A stretch of DNA of 64,000 nt from Seonamhaeicola aphaedonensis (GCF_003386195.1 NZ_QRDX01000006.1:62001-126000); one strand, 5' to 3'; positions 25,716 to 35,980 are shown, counted from the first letter of the stretch. Notes: generated by a model from the sequence alone, not told the origin. Made by a program: numbers and translations.

Positions 25716-26747
25716 TCACGTAGACAAAAAACTTCCACATGAGCTCCTTATTTCAAGTTTTGTTTTCAGTACTCTGGTTTGAAACTCTGTCTTAACTGTA
25801 CTACCAATTTTATTTAGCAGTATTTCTATAACCGAGTAGCCAATTTCATTTACTGGTTGAACGACTGATGTAACTGGTGGTTCAACAATATCAAACGCAC
25901 TCAATTCATCAAAACTAACAATAGCAACATCATCTGGTACTTTTAAATTTAATTTTTTAAGCACCCTTAATCCTTGTGAAGCCAGATAATGTGTCGAAAA
26001 TACTATAGCATCAACAGCCTGCTCTCTTGCAGTCAAATCTATTATAGCCTTTTCTACTTCACTGAAATACTCTTCACGCCCAATTTCTTTTACATAAGTT
26101 TCTTTTGAAGTAAGATTATGAGCTTTAAGAGCTTCTTTGTACCCCATAAGACGTTGTGCTATTGGTTCTAATCCAGGTTTTAATGTTATAAATCCAACCT
26201 TCTTTCTCCCAAGATTAAGAAGATGCTCGGTTACCTTCTTGGTGCCATAGAAATTATCAACAATAACATAATCTGTCTCATTTTCGGGATAATACCTATC
26301 GAACAACACAAAGGGAAACTTTTCTTTTTTCAAGAATTCTATTTCTTTTTTATTTTGTTGGGTTGACGCTATTATTAATCCATCTACTTGCCTATTAAGC
26401 ATGGATAGAATGAGCTCTCCCTCTGTCTTTGGGTCTTCATAAGAACTACTAAATAATACCGTATAACCTTTTTCTTTTGCCTTTCTTTCAATAACACCAG
26501 CTACTTTAGAGTAAAATGTATCTGAAATATTTGGTATAATTAATCCAATCGTTTCACTTTTACCCCTACTCAAACCACGTGCCAATTGGTTTGGAATATA
26601 ATTATGTTTTTTTGCGAAATTTATAATTTTCTGCTGAGTATCATAACTGATCTTATTCTCATCCCCTTTACCATTCAACACAAGAGAAACCGCCGTTTTA
26701 GAAACATTTAACTCTCTAGCAACATCTTTCAAATACAATTTCTTCAT
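25716..26747 (-). CDS. LacI family transcriptional regulator
   Basis: A 343-residue LacI/GalR regulator. The helix-turn-helix is at residues 3-25 (LKDVARELNVSKTAVSLVLNG), the hinge helix is NQLARGLSRGKSETIGLIIP (about 57-76), and the periplasmic-binding-like sugar-sensing domain fills the rest. It precedes the 15-gene mannoside operon in the same orientation and has matching palindromes in its own leader and in the GH38 leader, so autoregulation plus operon control is likely. The inducer is probably mannose, mannonate or KDG; the sequence does not say which. Confidence 0.93.
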   Translation of the reverse strand: MKKLYLKDVARELNVSKTAVSLVLNGKGDENKISYDTQQKIINFAKKHNYIPNQLARGLSRGKSETIGLIIPNISDTFYSKVAGVIERKAKEKGYTVLFSSSYEDPKTEGELILSMLNRQVDGLIIASTQQNKKEIEFLKKEKFPFVLFDRYYPENETDYVIVDNFYGTKKVTEHLLNLGRKKVGFITLKPGLEPIAQRLMGYKEALKAHNLTSKETYVKEIGREEYFSEVEKAIIDLTAREQAVDAIVFSTHYLASQGLRVLKKLNLKVPDDVAIVSFDELSAFDIVEPPVTSVVQPVNEIGYSVIEILLNKIGSTVKTEFQTRVLKTKLEIRSSCGSFLST

Positions 26748-26754
26748 ACAAACG

Positions 26755-26772
26755 AACTAAATCGGTTTAGTT
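26755..26772. promoter_or_regulatory. Candidate LacI-family operator before lacI
   Basis: AACTAAATCGGTTTAGTT, an 18-base near-perfect palindrome (7-base arms AACTAAA/TTTAGTT), ends 8 bases upstream of the lacI start. A possible Bacteroidota -7 box (TACTTTTC on the minus strand, 26786-26793) lies just upstream, which would place the operator in the transcribed leader, a position suited to repression. The rest of the gap to 26968 is AT-rich with no gene seen. Confidence 0.88.
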
Positions 26773-26968
26773 AGGTGATTACAAAGAAAAGTAAATAGAT
26801 TTTAAATTCCAAATTTGTATACAAAATTTCATTTGTAACCTTATTTGTTCATTTTTTAAAACTTACCAATATATTTTATTAAATAATAATCTATGTTACG
26901 ATATAAGTTGACACCTTTCTCTATTTTATTGGATTTATTTTTAGTTCTAATTCACTATATATGAAGCT

Positions 26969-29900
26969 TTAATACTTCCAGCACAATTTAAAAAACTTAC
27001 TCTCTAATGCCTGTATTTGTAATTTTGAAGTTGCTTTTATGATTTCGCCAACAACATTCACTTCATAAAAATCCATGGGTTTATCCAAAAAGTTTTTTGG
27101 CTCAAAAATACTTTCTTTGCCTTCTACTTCTCGTAAATGAAGAAGTATGGCATTCTCTTCTTCAAGAGGTGTTGCATTTACAATAAGTACATTATCTGGG
27201 ATATGTGAAAGTATTGATAACTCATTAGTACCTTTTTTTTCTATAGGACTGGCAGGTATCACTCTTGATAAAAACGGTACTCTAGTGCCCCAACCAAATT
27301 TGGTCGCTTCTTTAACGCTACTTTCATTCATACTTGTTAGGTTATAAGTCCAAGTATACATACCACGCTGATCTGCATTAAAGTTTGTAGTCCAGTAATT
27401 ATTCATTGGCCAACTAAACAGGTTATTACTTTCGGGAACAGCACCATATTCAAAACGCCCAGTATTAATAGCACCAAACTGCATGATTGGCGCCTCTGAT
27501 GAAACCAAAACTATTTGTTCTTTATCATTCCTAATTTGCACAAAATTCTGTACTGTATTCCAATCGTTAGCTGATCCAGGAATTTGTTCTACACCTGCCT
27601 CCATTGGTCCTCCTGATATTTCAAAGTGTATTTTTCCTTTATCTAATTTAAATGGAAATGAGATATAAAAACTTTCAGGATCTGTAATAGGTTTTTTCTT
27701 TAATTCAAAAGCAAAATCTATTCTTTTTGAAGTATTAAAAAGCCTAATTTCAAATAAAAATGCATCAGTAGTATCGTAGGCTGTTTCCGTTTTACCCCTG
27801 AATTTAATAGAATTCCAAATTTCACCTTCCCGTATTTCTGATAACCAAACGCTATCCAGTGATTGTCTGGTATAGTCTGTTAACGGACCGTTGCTCTCTC
27901 CATTTATTGTTCTATTTATAAACAATTGTTCTCTCCCTTTTAACTTTTCTAAAATAAATTCTCCTGTACTATATTCTGATTGGTCATCAACTAAGTTTTT
28001 TGATAAATCTTTATCGTATATCTGAGCTATAGCTCCTTTCTTTTTATCTACTTTTATGGAGTACCAAGGGTTATCTAATTGGATGTAATTCTCTTTTTCT
28101 TTGAAATCAAAATTTTTATTATGACTGTGTGCTTCTCCGTTAGTATGTGAGTGTGAGTGATGGTCATCAATAACTTCTATATCAAACTTTTTATACCCAA
28201 AAGCAGGAATGCTTTTTACCCAGGCAGTCCAATAAGTTCCCCCATGCCAGGGCTTTAAAATTTGAGCTGGATAAACTGTACCTGCATTATCAACCAAACG
28301 AATTTTTTTTCCATAGGGTACCTGTTGATGATCAATAAATATTTTAATCAAACCTTCTCGTTCCCAATTAAATGTATTGAAAACAGCAATGGATGGTTTT
28401 TTACTTTTCCCAATATATTCGCTTAACAAGCCTTTAGCTTCTTCAGCTAACATGAACGATCTTCTAGAAGCTTCCCAAGCATAAGACTCTTTAATTTCTC
28501 GCTGCTCCATCGTTGCTTTACTATATGGTTGAGAAACACTTTCTGAGGCTCCAAAAGTGTGTTCTCCATAAAACAGTAATGCTTTATTGGTTTCCATAAT
28601 TCTTGAATCTACACCCTTTGGCATTTTAGCCCCTAACAATTTAGCCATTGCTAAACCACCTTGTCCGGCAATTAAATTTACGTGAGCATTTCTTGTTGCA
28701 GCAACTTCTCTGGCTCCAGATGCAAATCCATCAGTCCACCAATCTGGCCAATGTGCTTTAACCTCAATCAATTCTTCTCCGTGCTCTTTTTCAAACTCTT
28801 CGAAAAAATCCTTAGCTATTGCTGTTTTAATTTTTGGCCATTCGTACTTTTCGTTCCATTGTTTTATTAAATGACTTGCTTTTGTTGAAGGAGGCGAATT
28901 ATCCGTCATAAAACCAGAATGTTGAATTGCAGTTTTATCATAAGGATAACCTCTCTCTTCTAACTTAACAAGATATTCCAACAGGTTCTTTTCAAAGTTT
29001 TCAAAATCATCGGTATGGACTCCAAAGGCATTACCTGCCATATAATGTTCTGCCCTAAAGGTCAACATTTTTTTTCCTGAAGGAGATACCCACCAAAATA
29101 CTAAAGGTGTATCAAAAGATATGAGAGCTTTATGGCCGTGAGTACCCATAGTCAGGTATTTGACATTTAAAGTATTGAAATAATCATTCATACACCAAGC
29201 AATACCATTTACATCATTTTGCATAGCCGAAACAACTTCTATACCTCTATCTGTAATATTTTTAATCGGAGCTAATGATGCAGCTAAGGATTGTTCATCT
29301 GGTAGTTCATTAAAGTTAAAATACATTCCCGTTACTTCAATCCTACCTTCTTTAATCCTCTTTTTTAATCGATCTATTTGAGTTTGCGATCTACTATTTA
29401 AAAATTCATCTACCGCCCATGATGCCTCGCAAGTCCATTTAAATTTTGATGCTTCTGGGTAGTCATCAGTGGCATCACAATAATCTAATGCATAATCAAT
29501 ATACCTTGGATGTTCTGCTAAAATTTCGGTTTGCGATCTTGTATAACCTATATCAGTATGGGAATGTTGTACGAAATTAACTTTCCAATGTTTTATAGGT
29601 TTCAAGCTAATTTCTTTTGTTATAAGGTAGTTACCTAAATCTAAATTTAAAGTTATTGTTTTGTTCTTTTTTACTTGGGGTAGTGTAATTTCGATAGTTT
29701 GTATACCGGGTTTTAAATCAATCTCTCTTTCAAATTTTCCATCGATGCTTAAAACGCCTTTTACAGGCTTTCTTATAAAAACTATTTCTGCAAATAACGT
29801 TTGGAATGTTTCAACATCTGTTTTAATTAGCGCAGGTAAAGCCGTAACGTTTATGCTCTCTGTGAGATTTTTTTTAAATATCTTAAAATAGGTTTGCGAT

Positions 29901-30436
29901 TTTTGGTTTTCGGCGTCAACACTTAAAACAAGTTGAGTTCCATTTTCAATACTTTTTGCCGGAACAGTATAATATAGAAAACCAAAACAACCTTTATTAT
30001 CATCTAAATAATGCTTAGAGAAACTCAATGTTCCTTTGTTCTTGAGCTCTATACTCCAACTATCCTTGTTATTATCAGGTATAACTATTTCTCCCTGTTT
30101 ATTTCCTTCAACATAAAAATAAAATTTAGTTCCTGGACGTTTTGTATCATAACCTGCGTAATGTACAAATGTTACATAATCATCTTTTTTAGTCTTCAAA
30201 ACTGGAGCTGTTTTCCATTCTATTTTTTGATTACCGTCATTAGCTCTGGAAACTATTGTTCTATTTAATCCGACTACTTCTTTTGCTCTATGCTCAATTT
30301 CATTACCCGATATTTTTTCCATATATCCAGCCACAAAAATTTCATCTGGTTTTTGATCTCTTTGCGCTATCATATTTAAACTACTTAAAAAAAATACTAT
30401 TAATATATTTTTTTTAATAATTTGATTAAATTTCAT
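26969..30436 (-). CDS. GH38 alpha-mannosidase (second, long copy)
   Basis: A 1155-residue exported enzyme. I use the ATG at 30436 (MKFNQIIKK, signal peptide ending MIAQ) rather than a frame opening at 30586, which would run back into the transporter gene. Some 280 N-terminal residues of predicted beta structure precede the catalytic barrel. Zinc ligands are in HSHTDIGYTR (His293, Asp295) and the nucleophile is probably Asp408 in MQNDVNGIAW. A histidine-rich stretch occupies about 759-772. It is unlike the first GH38 in length and motif spelling, suggesting a different linkage. It follows a FucP-type transporter by 55 bases in one operon. Confidence 0.9.
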   Translation of the reverse strand: MKFNQIIKKNILIVFFLSSLNMIAQRDQKPDEIFVAGYMEKISGNEIEHRAKEVVGLNRTIVSRANDGNQKIEWKTAPVLKTKKDDYVTFVHYAGYDTKRPGTKFYFYVEGNKQGEIVIPDNNKDSWSIELKNKGTLSFSKHYLDDNKGCFGFLYYTVPAKSIENGTQLVLSVDAENQKSQTYFKIFKKNLTESINVTALPALIKTDVETFQTLFAEIVFIRKPVKGVLSIDGKFEREIDLKPGIQTIEITLPQVKKNKTITLNLDLGNYLITKEISLKPIKHWKVNFVQHSHTDIGYTRSQTEILAEHPRYIDYALDYCDATDDYPEASKFKWTCEASWAVDEFLNSRSQTQIDRLKKRIKEGRIEVTGMYFNFNELPDEQSLAASLAPIKNITDRGIEVVSAMQNDVNGIAWCMNDYFNTLNVKYLTMGTHGHKALISFDTPLVFWWVSPSGKKMLTFRAEHYMAGNAFGVHTDDFENFEKNLLEYLVKLEERGYPYDKTAIQHSGFMTDNSPPSTKASHLIKQWNEKYEWPKIKTAIAKDFFEEFEKEHGEELIEVKAHWPDWWTDGFASGAREVAATRNAHVNLIAGQGGLAMAKLLGAKMPKGVDSRIMETNKALLFYGEHTFGASESVSQPYSKATMEQREIKESYAWEASRRSFMLAEEAKGLLSEYIGKSKKPSIAVFNTFNWEREGLIKIFIDHQQVPYGKKIRLVDNAGTVYPAQILKPWHGGTYWTAWVKSIPAFGYKKFDIEVIDDHHSHSHTNGEAHSHNKNFDFKEKENYIQLDNPWYSIKVDKKKGAIAQIYDKDLSKNLVDDQSEYSTGEFILEKLKGREQLFINRTINGESNGPLTDYTRQSLDSVWLSEIREGEIWNSIKFRGKTETAYDTTDAFLFEIRLFNTSKRIDFAFELKKKPITDPESFYISFPFKLDKGKIHFEISGGPMEAGVEQIPGSANDWNTVQNFVQIRNDKEQIVLVSSEAPIMQFGAINTGRFEYGAVPESNNLFSWPMNNYWTTNFNADQRGMYTWTYNLTSMNESSVKEATKFGWGTRVPFLSRVIPASPIEKKGTNELSILSHIPDNVLIVNATPLEEENAILLHLREVEGKESIFEPKNFLDKPMDFYEVNVVGEIIKATSKLQIQALESKFFKLCWKY

Positions 30437-30491
30437 ATTGTTTTTGTATTTATTAATTTCAAAATAATTATGAGTTTTTTGTTCAAAAAAA

Positions 30492-31796
30492 CTATTTTTC
30501 TTGATTATTTGCTTTAAGTCCGTACCAAGCGATATAGATAAAACATAATAAAGGCAATACGAAAGAAAAGTTAACCTCTGAAACACCTAAAACTAGTGTA
30601 TCAGTCACACCATTCCCTCCTATATCTATAATCACCCCTTGTAGCTTAGGCATTAAAGCGCCTCCTACTATAGCCATAACTAATCCAGCCGATCCAACTT
30701 TTGATTGTTCTTCGGTTAAATCTTTGAGAGCAATTCCATATATGGTCGGGAACATTAAAGACATACAAAAAGATACACCCACTAAAGAATATAATCCTAG
30801 GATTCCATTAATAAAAATAGTTCCTAAAACAAATCCTACAGCAAAAAAGGCAAAAAGTGTAAGTAATTTTCCTGAACTTATAAATCTCAATAAAAAGGTA
30901 CCTATTGCCCTTCCTACCGTAAATAAAATAAACGCCACCATTTGATAATATCCAGCGGTTACACTATCCATTCCTATGCCTTCTGCATATTGATAAATAT
31001 AGGTCCAACACATAATTTGTGCCCCCACATATAGTATCTGAGCCAATACCCCCAAAGTATATTTCTTGTTCTTAAATAATACTGAAAATGTATTCCCTAT
31101 ACTTGGCATGTCTCCATCTTCTTTTGCTTGTGGCATTTTACTAACCATAAATAAAACAAAAACTCCAATAAGCACAAGACCAAGGATAACGTAAGGATTC
31201 CTAATAAGCAGTAAATCGGAAGTTTTGACTAAAATTTTTGAAGCTTCATCTAAAGCACTAAAATTTTCTATGTCATCAGATTTTAGATTTTTAAGCACAA
31301 ATTGTTGTGCCACAAATAATCCCAATATGAGTCCTACTGGATTAAATGCTTGTGCCAAATTTAAACGTTGAGTAGCAGTTTCTTTTGGTCCCATTGCCAA
31401 AGCATAAGGATTTGCTGCTGTTTCTAGAAATGCCAAACCAAAAGTTAAAATATATAGACCTAAGCAAAAAAACCAAAATAGTTCTGTAGTTGCAGCCGGA
31501 TAGAATAACAAAGCCCCAGATGCATATAGGCCTAGCCCAATTAAAACACCTGTTTTATAGGAATATTTTCGCATAAACATGGCTGCAGGTAGCGCCATAC
31601 AGAAATAACCTCCATAAAAAGCCATCTGTACCCATGCTGCCTGAGAATTTGAAAGCTCTAAAACTTTTTTAAAAGCTTGCACCATAGGGTCAGTTACCGC
31701 ATTAGCAAACCCCCATAACGCAAATAGAGAGGTTACTAATATAAATGGTACTATCATTTGTTTAGGAACTACAGGATGTTTTAATCGCTTAGTCAT
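30492..31796 (-). CDS. FucP-type sugar MFS transporter
   Basis: A 434-residue, 12-helix transporter of the FucP family (fucose/glucose/galactose/N-acetylglucosamine proton symporters). LNLAQAFNPVGLILG (about 143-157) is diagnostic, and LFALWGFANAVTDPMVQAF at the N-terminus matches the family. No signal peptide. It sits in front of the long GH38 gene, so it likely imports mannose or a small product of that enzyme. A candidate HTCS site lies 63-90 bases upstream of its start. Confidence 0.92.
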   Translation of the reverse strand: MTKRLKHPVVPKQMIVPFILVTSLFALWGFANAVTDPMVQAFKKVLELSNSQAAWVQMAFYGGYFCMALPAAMFMRKYSYKTGVLIGLGLYASGALLFYPAATTELFWFFCLGLYILTFGLAFLETAANPYALAMGPKETATQRLNLAQAFNPVGLILGLFVAQQFVLKNLKSDDIENFSALDEASKILVKTSDLLLIRNPYVILGLVLIGVFVLFMVSKMPQAKEDGDMPSIGNTFSVLFKNKKYTLGVLAQILYVGAQIMCWTYIYQYAEGIGMDSVTAGYYQMVAFILFTVGRAIGTFLLRFISSGKLLTLFAFFAVGFVLGTIFINGILGLYSLVGVSFCMSLMFPTIYGIALKDLTEEQSKVGSAGLVMAIVGGALMPKLQGVIIDIGGNGVTDTLVLGVSEVNFSFVLPLLCFIYIAWYGLKANNQEK

Positions 31797-31858
31797 ATTA
31801 TAAGTTTAGTTATTAATAGTTTCAAAAATGAAACAAATCTGTTATTTGAGTAACGACA

Positions 31859-31886
31859 ATTCAATCAAATTCATGGATTTATTCAA
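31859..31886 (-). promoter_or_regulatory. Candidate HTCS operator before the FucP/GH38 operon
   Basis: On the minus strand the sequence reads TTGAATAAAT followed by CCATGAATTTGATTGAAT. The CCATG(A/T)ATT(T/A)G core recurs upstream of susC (54193-54220) and of the GH92-uxaCBA operon (63885-63914), in the same orientation relative to the gene and about 76-130 bases before each start. The site is in the 141-base gap after the HTCS stop. I infer it is bound by the HTCS AraC-type domain. Confidence 0.65.
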
Positions 31887-31937
31887 ATAGTCTTTGAAAG
31901 GCTTGAATAAGGTTTTTAAATAAACAAAAGTTCCTGT

Positions 31938-34900
31938 TTACTTGAAAACTTTACTAGGGGAATAGCCAAATTGTTTCTTAAACACTCTACTGAAGTACAA
32001 TGGGTCATTGAAACCTACTAAATCTGACACTTCAGAAACATTATAATTTTTGGTTTTTAATAATTGTGCAGATTTCTTTAACCGAATAGTTCTTATAAAT
32101 TCATTTGGCGATAAGTCTGTTAGCTGCTTTATTCTTCTGTATAACTTAGAAGAACTCATGGCCATTTCTTTAGAAATAAAAGCGGGTGACAAATTAGGGG
32201 AACTCAGGTTGTTTTCAATAATCTCCTTAATTTGGGATATAAGGTCAATATCAATTTGTGAATGTGCTAGTGTCATGACATCACTTTCGGCATCTCCAGA
32301 AAACCTTTGTTTTAAATCAAAATGGATTTTAATTACATTTTCAATTCTTGTTTTGAGTAACGCTGGGTCAAAAGGTTTTACCAAATAACCATCTACGCCT
32401 ATTTTATAAGCCTTTATTCTATTTTCATTTTCGGCAAGTGCTGTGAGCATGATAATAGCCGTATGACTCATATTATCATCATTTTTAACAGCTTCAACAA
32501 AATCAAATCCATCCATAACAGGCATCATAGCATCAACAACACATAAAACAGGTTTTACCCTTTTGCAGATTTCAAATCCTTCTTGACCATTCTCTGCTTC
32601 ATATACTTTATAAGACTCGGATAAATTTTCAACAATGTAGTTTCTTAATTCAGGATTATCTTCAACTACCAGAATTTCATGCTTTAAATCTGTGTTTAAA
32701 CTCTTTTTAACATCTTTTGTATTTGGAATTAAAACGGATTCCATACTTATAAGTTCAGCATGATTTTTCTGCAAATCATCAGGTTTTTGTTCTAGGATTT
32801 CATCCGGTGTATAAGCCTCCTTATTTGCTGGTAATTCCACAGTAAATACACTGCCTGTATCAGTTTCACTATCTACAGCTATCGTTCCTTTATGTATTTC
32901 CACCAAGGCCTTTACCAGTGACAATCCAATGCCTGTTCCCGTTGTATTTTCCTTACTGTTTTTGGCTTGATAGAATCTTGTAAAAATCATTTCTTTACTT
33001 TCCTGCGGAATGCCAATACCATCGTCACTCACTTCTATCACTAGTTTTTTATCTTTAACTCCCTTTATACCTACAAATAGATCAACGTTGCCATAATTGT
33101 TGGTAAACTTCATAGCATTGGATAACAAATTGAATAGAATTTTATTGAGCTTATCAAAATCTACCCAACAAACCATACTTTCATCCTCTGTATTAAAATT
33201 GAAATTGATATGCTTAGTATTGGCTAACTCTATAAATGAATTAAAAATGAGTTTAGTACTTTGCAACACATCTACTTCAGTGACTTTTAGTTTTAATTCA
33301 CCTGTCTCTGCCCTTCTAAAATCAAGTATTTGGTTTACCAGTCGCAAAAGTCTGTTTGCATTATGGTATATCAATTCCAGCTTATTTTTGTCTGTCTCAA
33401 TTTTATTTTCTTTATGGAGTAATTGCTTTGCAGGTCCCAAAATGAGGGTTAAAGGTGTACGCAACTCGTGCGAAATATTGGTAAAAAACCTTAGTTTTTC
33501 GTTATTCAGTTTTTCATCTCTTTCACGCTTTACTTTCTCAAGCAACAATTCTTGTTTTAGTTGGAGTCTATATTTAATTTGCTTTCTTAAAAAATAAATA
33601 ATGGCCATAACAACTAACATTACCGCAATAAAGAAGGGGTAGGTTAACCAAAAAGGTGATTGAATAGTAATTTTTAGGTTGGTTACCTCACTCCAATACC
33701 CATTATTGTTCTCGGCCTTAATTTTAAGCACGTAATCATCTGGGTATAAATTAGTATACTGAATAGTACGAGAATTAGTGTTTGTAGAATTCCATTTTTC
33801 ATCAAAACCCTCTAGTTTGTATTGATAAGAATTTAATCTTTCATTAGCATAAGATGGCATTGAAAACTCAATAGAGAAATTTCTATTCCTGTAACCTAGT
33901 GCGATGTTTTCTGTATAATTCAGGTCTTTTTCCATGACAATTTGACCATCAACTTCGACCTGAGGCAACACCTCTTCATTATTAATCTTAAAAGTTGTTA
34001 TTATTGGTTTTGGTGAGTATTTATTCTCTTCTATTCCTAATGGAGAAAAATGTATGATATCTTTGTCTCCTCCAATGAAAATTGTATTGTTATCATATTG
34101 AAGAAAACCCCGTTTATTAATTATATTTGACCTTACTCCATTATTGACATGAAAAGCCCTAAATTCACTTTTATCAGGCAAATATTTTCCAATTTTATTT
34201 GAATTCATATTTAGCCAAAGGCAACCATTTACATCAATTGCAATATCTGTAATCCAACTATTTTTTAACTCTTGAGGATTTTCTTGGGGTAAGAAAATAT
34301 CTTTAATAGGGTCATAAAAATTAAGTCCATTTCTAGTTCCTACCCAAATTTTTCCATTAGCATCAATAACGATATCTTTTACTTTGTTATTAGATAAACT
34401 AACTCTATCCTGCAAAGACTTGTAGTGTCTTGTTTCTTTTGTCAAAAAGTTATATTTAAAAATTCCTTCTTCTGTAGCTAACCAGACTTTATCAGTTTGA
34501 TAAGGAATAATCTTATTCACATCTAAAAGTGCATCCAATTCTTCATTAATTCTAGTACTTTTTTCATTTACTAAATCAAACTCTACGAGCCCCTCCCCAA
34601 CAGAACCTATTAAAAGTGTTCTATTGTTTATTTGATAAAAAGACATGACTGGTGAATTGGAAAAACCTACGTCCAAACTACGGGTGGCACCAGAAACCAT
34701 ATCATATTTTAAAACTTTTCCATTCCATAACCCTATATAAAATAACTTATTATTTGTTGTATAGATACTACTTATTCTTTTGTAAGCTTCTAGAACTCTA
34801 CGAAACCTGTCGGATTCCATTAAATATAACCCATCTGAATGTGTTCCTAAAAGTATTTTGTTCGTATAGGTTTTGGAGAGACTACTAATTATTGGGGTTT

Positions 34901-35969
34901 TTCCGTTTGATGTAAAATTTGCCTTAATGGTTTTAAATTGGTTTTCAAAAGGGTCTAATTTATCCAACCCATTCTCGGTACCCACCCAAAGTATTCCAGA
35001 AGCATCAAAGAAAAGTGATAATATATAATTGTTAACCAAAGAATTTGTATTAGTTAAATCTGAAATATGACGTTTGTATTTTCCATTCTTTAATGCCTCT
35101 ATGCTTCTACAAGTAATTATACCATTTGAAGTTCCAAACCAAAGTTCTCCATCATCAGAGACAGTATAGCATCTAAAATAATCTCCTTGACCTTCAAAAT
35201 TTATTAAACTAAAATTATTTTCTAAATTTTTGTATTCATATAAACCATCTTTGGTTCCTACATACAAATTAAAGTGTCTATCCTCAAAGAGAAAGTAGGC
35301 GTCTGATTGCATATTGGCACTACTTTTTGAAGGGCTTAAGTCAAAATTATTGGATTTTAATATTCGACCTGCGTTGTCAAACTCCAAACTATAAACTCCA
35401 TTATTAAAGGTTGTAAACCATAATTTGTTGTCATGGGTTTGATAAATACCTCTAATATTTTCAACACTTTGAATATCTACTCTATGAAATTTTTCCTCTT
35501 CTTCGTCAAAATAACAAATACCACTGCTCATGGTACCCACCCATAATCGATCTGTATTGTCAATAAAAACAGATCTTACCTTATTATCGGGCAGAGAATA
35601 CTTATTATTTTCATTAGAATGGTACGTTTTAAATGTATGGGTTGGAATATGGTATTTAGTCAATCCGAAATCAGTAGCAATCCATAGGTTATTTTTCTTA
35701 TCTTTTACTATTTGCAATATATCATTACTATGCAAATAATCCTCCCTATTTATGTTACTTTGAAACGGCCGAAAATTATAACCATCAAATCTATTAACTC
35801 CACCAAAAGTTCCTAGCCACAAAAAGCCTTCATCATCTTGAATGATGGATCTTATAGAGTTTTGAGAGAGTCCACTAATTTCATTATAATGCTCAAAAAC
35901 AAGCTCTTGTCCTTGTACATAATAACAAGAAAACCATAAAGCCATTAATAGAAGTTTGAACTCTTTCAA
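31938..35969 (-). CDS. Hybrid two-component system regulator (HTCS)
   Basis: A 1343-residue one-protein signalling system. A signal peptide is followed by a periplasmic sensor of repeated propeller motifs (DDEGFLWLGTFGGVNRFDGY, then DNTDRLWVGTMSSGI and others) and a Y_Y_Y domain (about 690-765). One membrane helix lies at 773-794. A histidine kinase follows with phospho-His 834 in ISHELRTPLT, N-box about 947 and DDGIGIP about 982. Then a receiver domain (about 1097-1215, phospho-Asp 1146) and a C-terminal AraC helix-turn-helix (about 1245-1343). HTCS proteins bind a glycan fragment in the periplasm and activate the neighbouring locus. Start TTG at 35969 gives a proper signal peptide; the ATG at 35945 would shorten it. 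Confidence 0.95.
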   Translation of the reverse strand: MKEFKLLLMALWFSCYYVQGQELVFEHYNEISGLSQNSIRSIIQDDEGFLWLGTFGGVNRFDGYNFRPFQSNINREDYLHSNDILQIVKDKKNNLWIATDFGLTKYHIPTHTFKTYHSNENNKYSLPDNKVRSVFIDNTDRLWVGTMSSGICYFDEEEEKFHRVDIQSVENIRGIYQTHDNKLWFTTFNNGVYSLEFDNAGRILKSNNFDLSPSKSSANMQSDAYFLFEDRHFNLYVGTKDGLYEYKNLENNFSLINFEGQGDYFRCYTVSDDGELWFGTSNGIITCRSIEALKNGKYKRHISDLTNTNSLVNNYILSLFFDASGILWVGTENGLDKLDPFENQFKTIKANFTSNGKTPIISSLSKTYTNKILLGTHSDGLYLMESDRFRRVLEAYKRISSIYTTNNKLFYIGLWNGKVLKYDMVSGATRSLDVGFSNSPVMSFYQINNRTLLIGSVGEGLVEFDLVNEKSTRINEELDALLDVNKIIPYQTDKVWLATEEGIFKYNFLTKETRHYKSLQDRVSLSNNKVKDIVIDANGKIWVGTRNGLNFYDPIKDIFLPQENPQELKNSWITDIAIDVNGCLWLNMNSNKIGKYLPDKSEFRAFHVNNGVRSNIINKRGFLQYDNNTIFIGGDKDIIHFSPLGIEENKYSPKPIITTFKINNEEVLPQVEVDGQIVMEKDLNYTENIALGYRNRNFSIEFSMPSYANERLNSYQYKLEGFDEKWNSTNTNSRTIQYTNLYPDDYVLKIKAENNNGYWSEVTNLKITIQSPFWLTYPFFIAVMLVVMAIIYFLRKQIKYRLQLKQELLLEKVKRERDEKLNNEKLRFFTNISHELRTPLTLILGPAKQLLHKENKIETDKNKLELIYHNANRLLRLVNQILDFRRAETGELKLKVTEVDVLQSTKLIFNSFIELANTKHINFNFNTEDESMVCWVDFDKLNKILFNLLSNAMKFTNNYGNVDLFVGIKGVKDKKLVIEVSDDGIGIPQESKEMIFTRFYQAKNSKENTTGTGIGLSLVKALVEIHKGTIAVDSETDTGSVFTVELPANKEAYTPDEILEQKPDDLQKNHAELISMESVLIPNTKDVKKSLNTDLKHEILVVEDNPELRNYIVENLSESYKVYEAENGQEGFEICKRVKPVLCVVDAMMPVMDGFDFVEAVKNDDNMSHTAIIMLTALAENENRIKAYKIGVDGYLVKPFDPALLKTRIENVIKIHFDLKQRFSGDAESDVMTLAHSQIDIDLISQIKEIIENNLSSPNLSPAFISKEMAMSSSKLYRRIKQLTDLSPNEFIRTIRLKKSAQLLKTKNYNVSEVSDLVGFNDPLYFSRVFKKQFGYSPSKVFK

Positions 35970-35980
35970 AGTAATATTGT

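Noticed and set aside
30450-30491. Hairpin AGTTTTTT/AAAAAACT between the FucP-type gene and GH38
   Set aside because: The stem consists almost wholly of A-T pairs in A/T tracts and is expected by chance in this AT-rich DNA; not called a terminator.
30437-30586. Longer N-terminus for the second GH38 gene
   Set aside because: The extra 50 residues run back into the transporter gene and would place the hydrophobic signal peptide inside the protein; the ATG at 30436 gives a normal signal peptide.
32050-33597. Plus-strand reading frames inside the HTCS gene
   Set aside because: They are leucine- and serine-rich shadows of the HTCS kinase region on the opposite strand, with no recognisable domain or start context.
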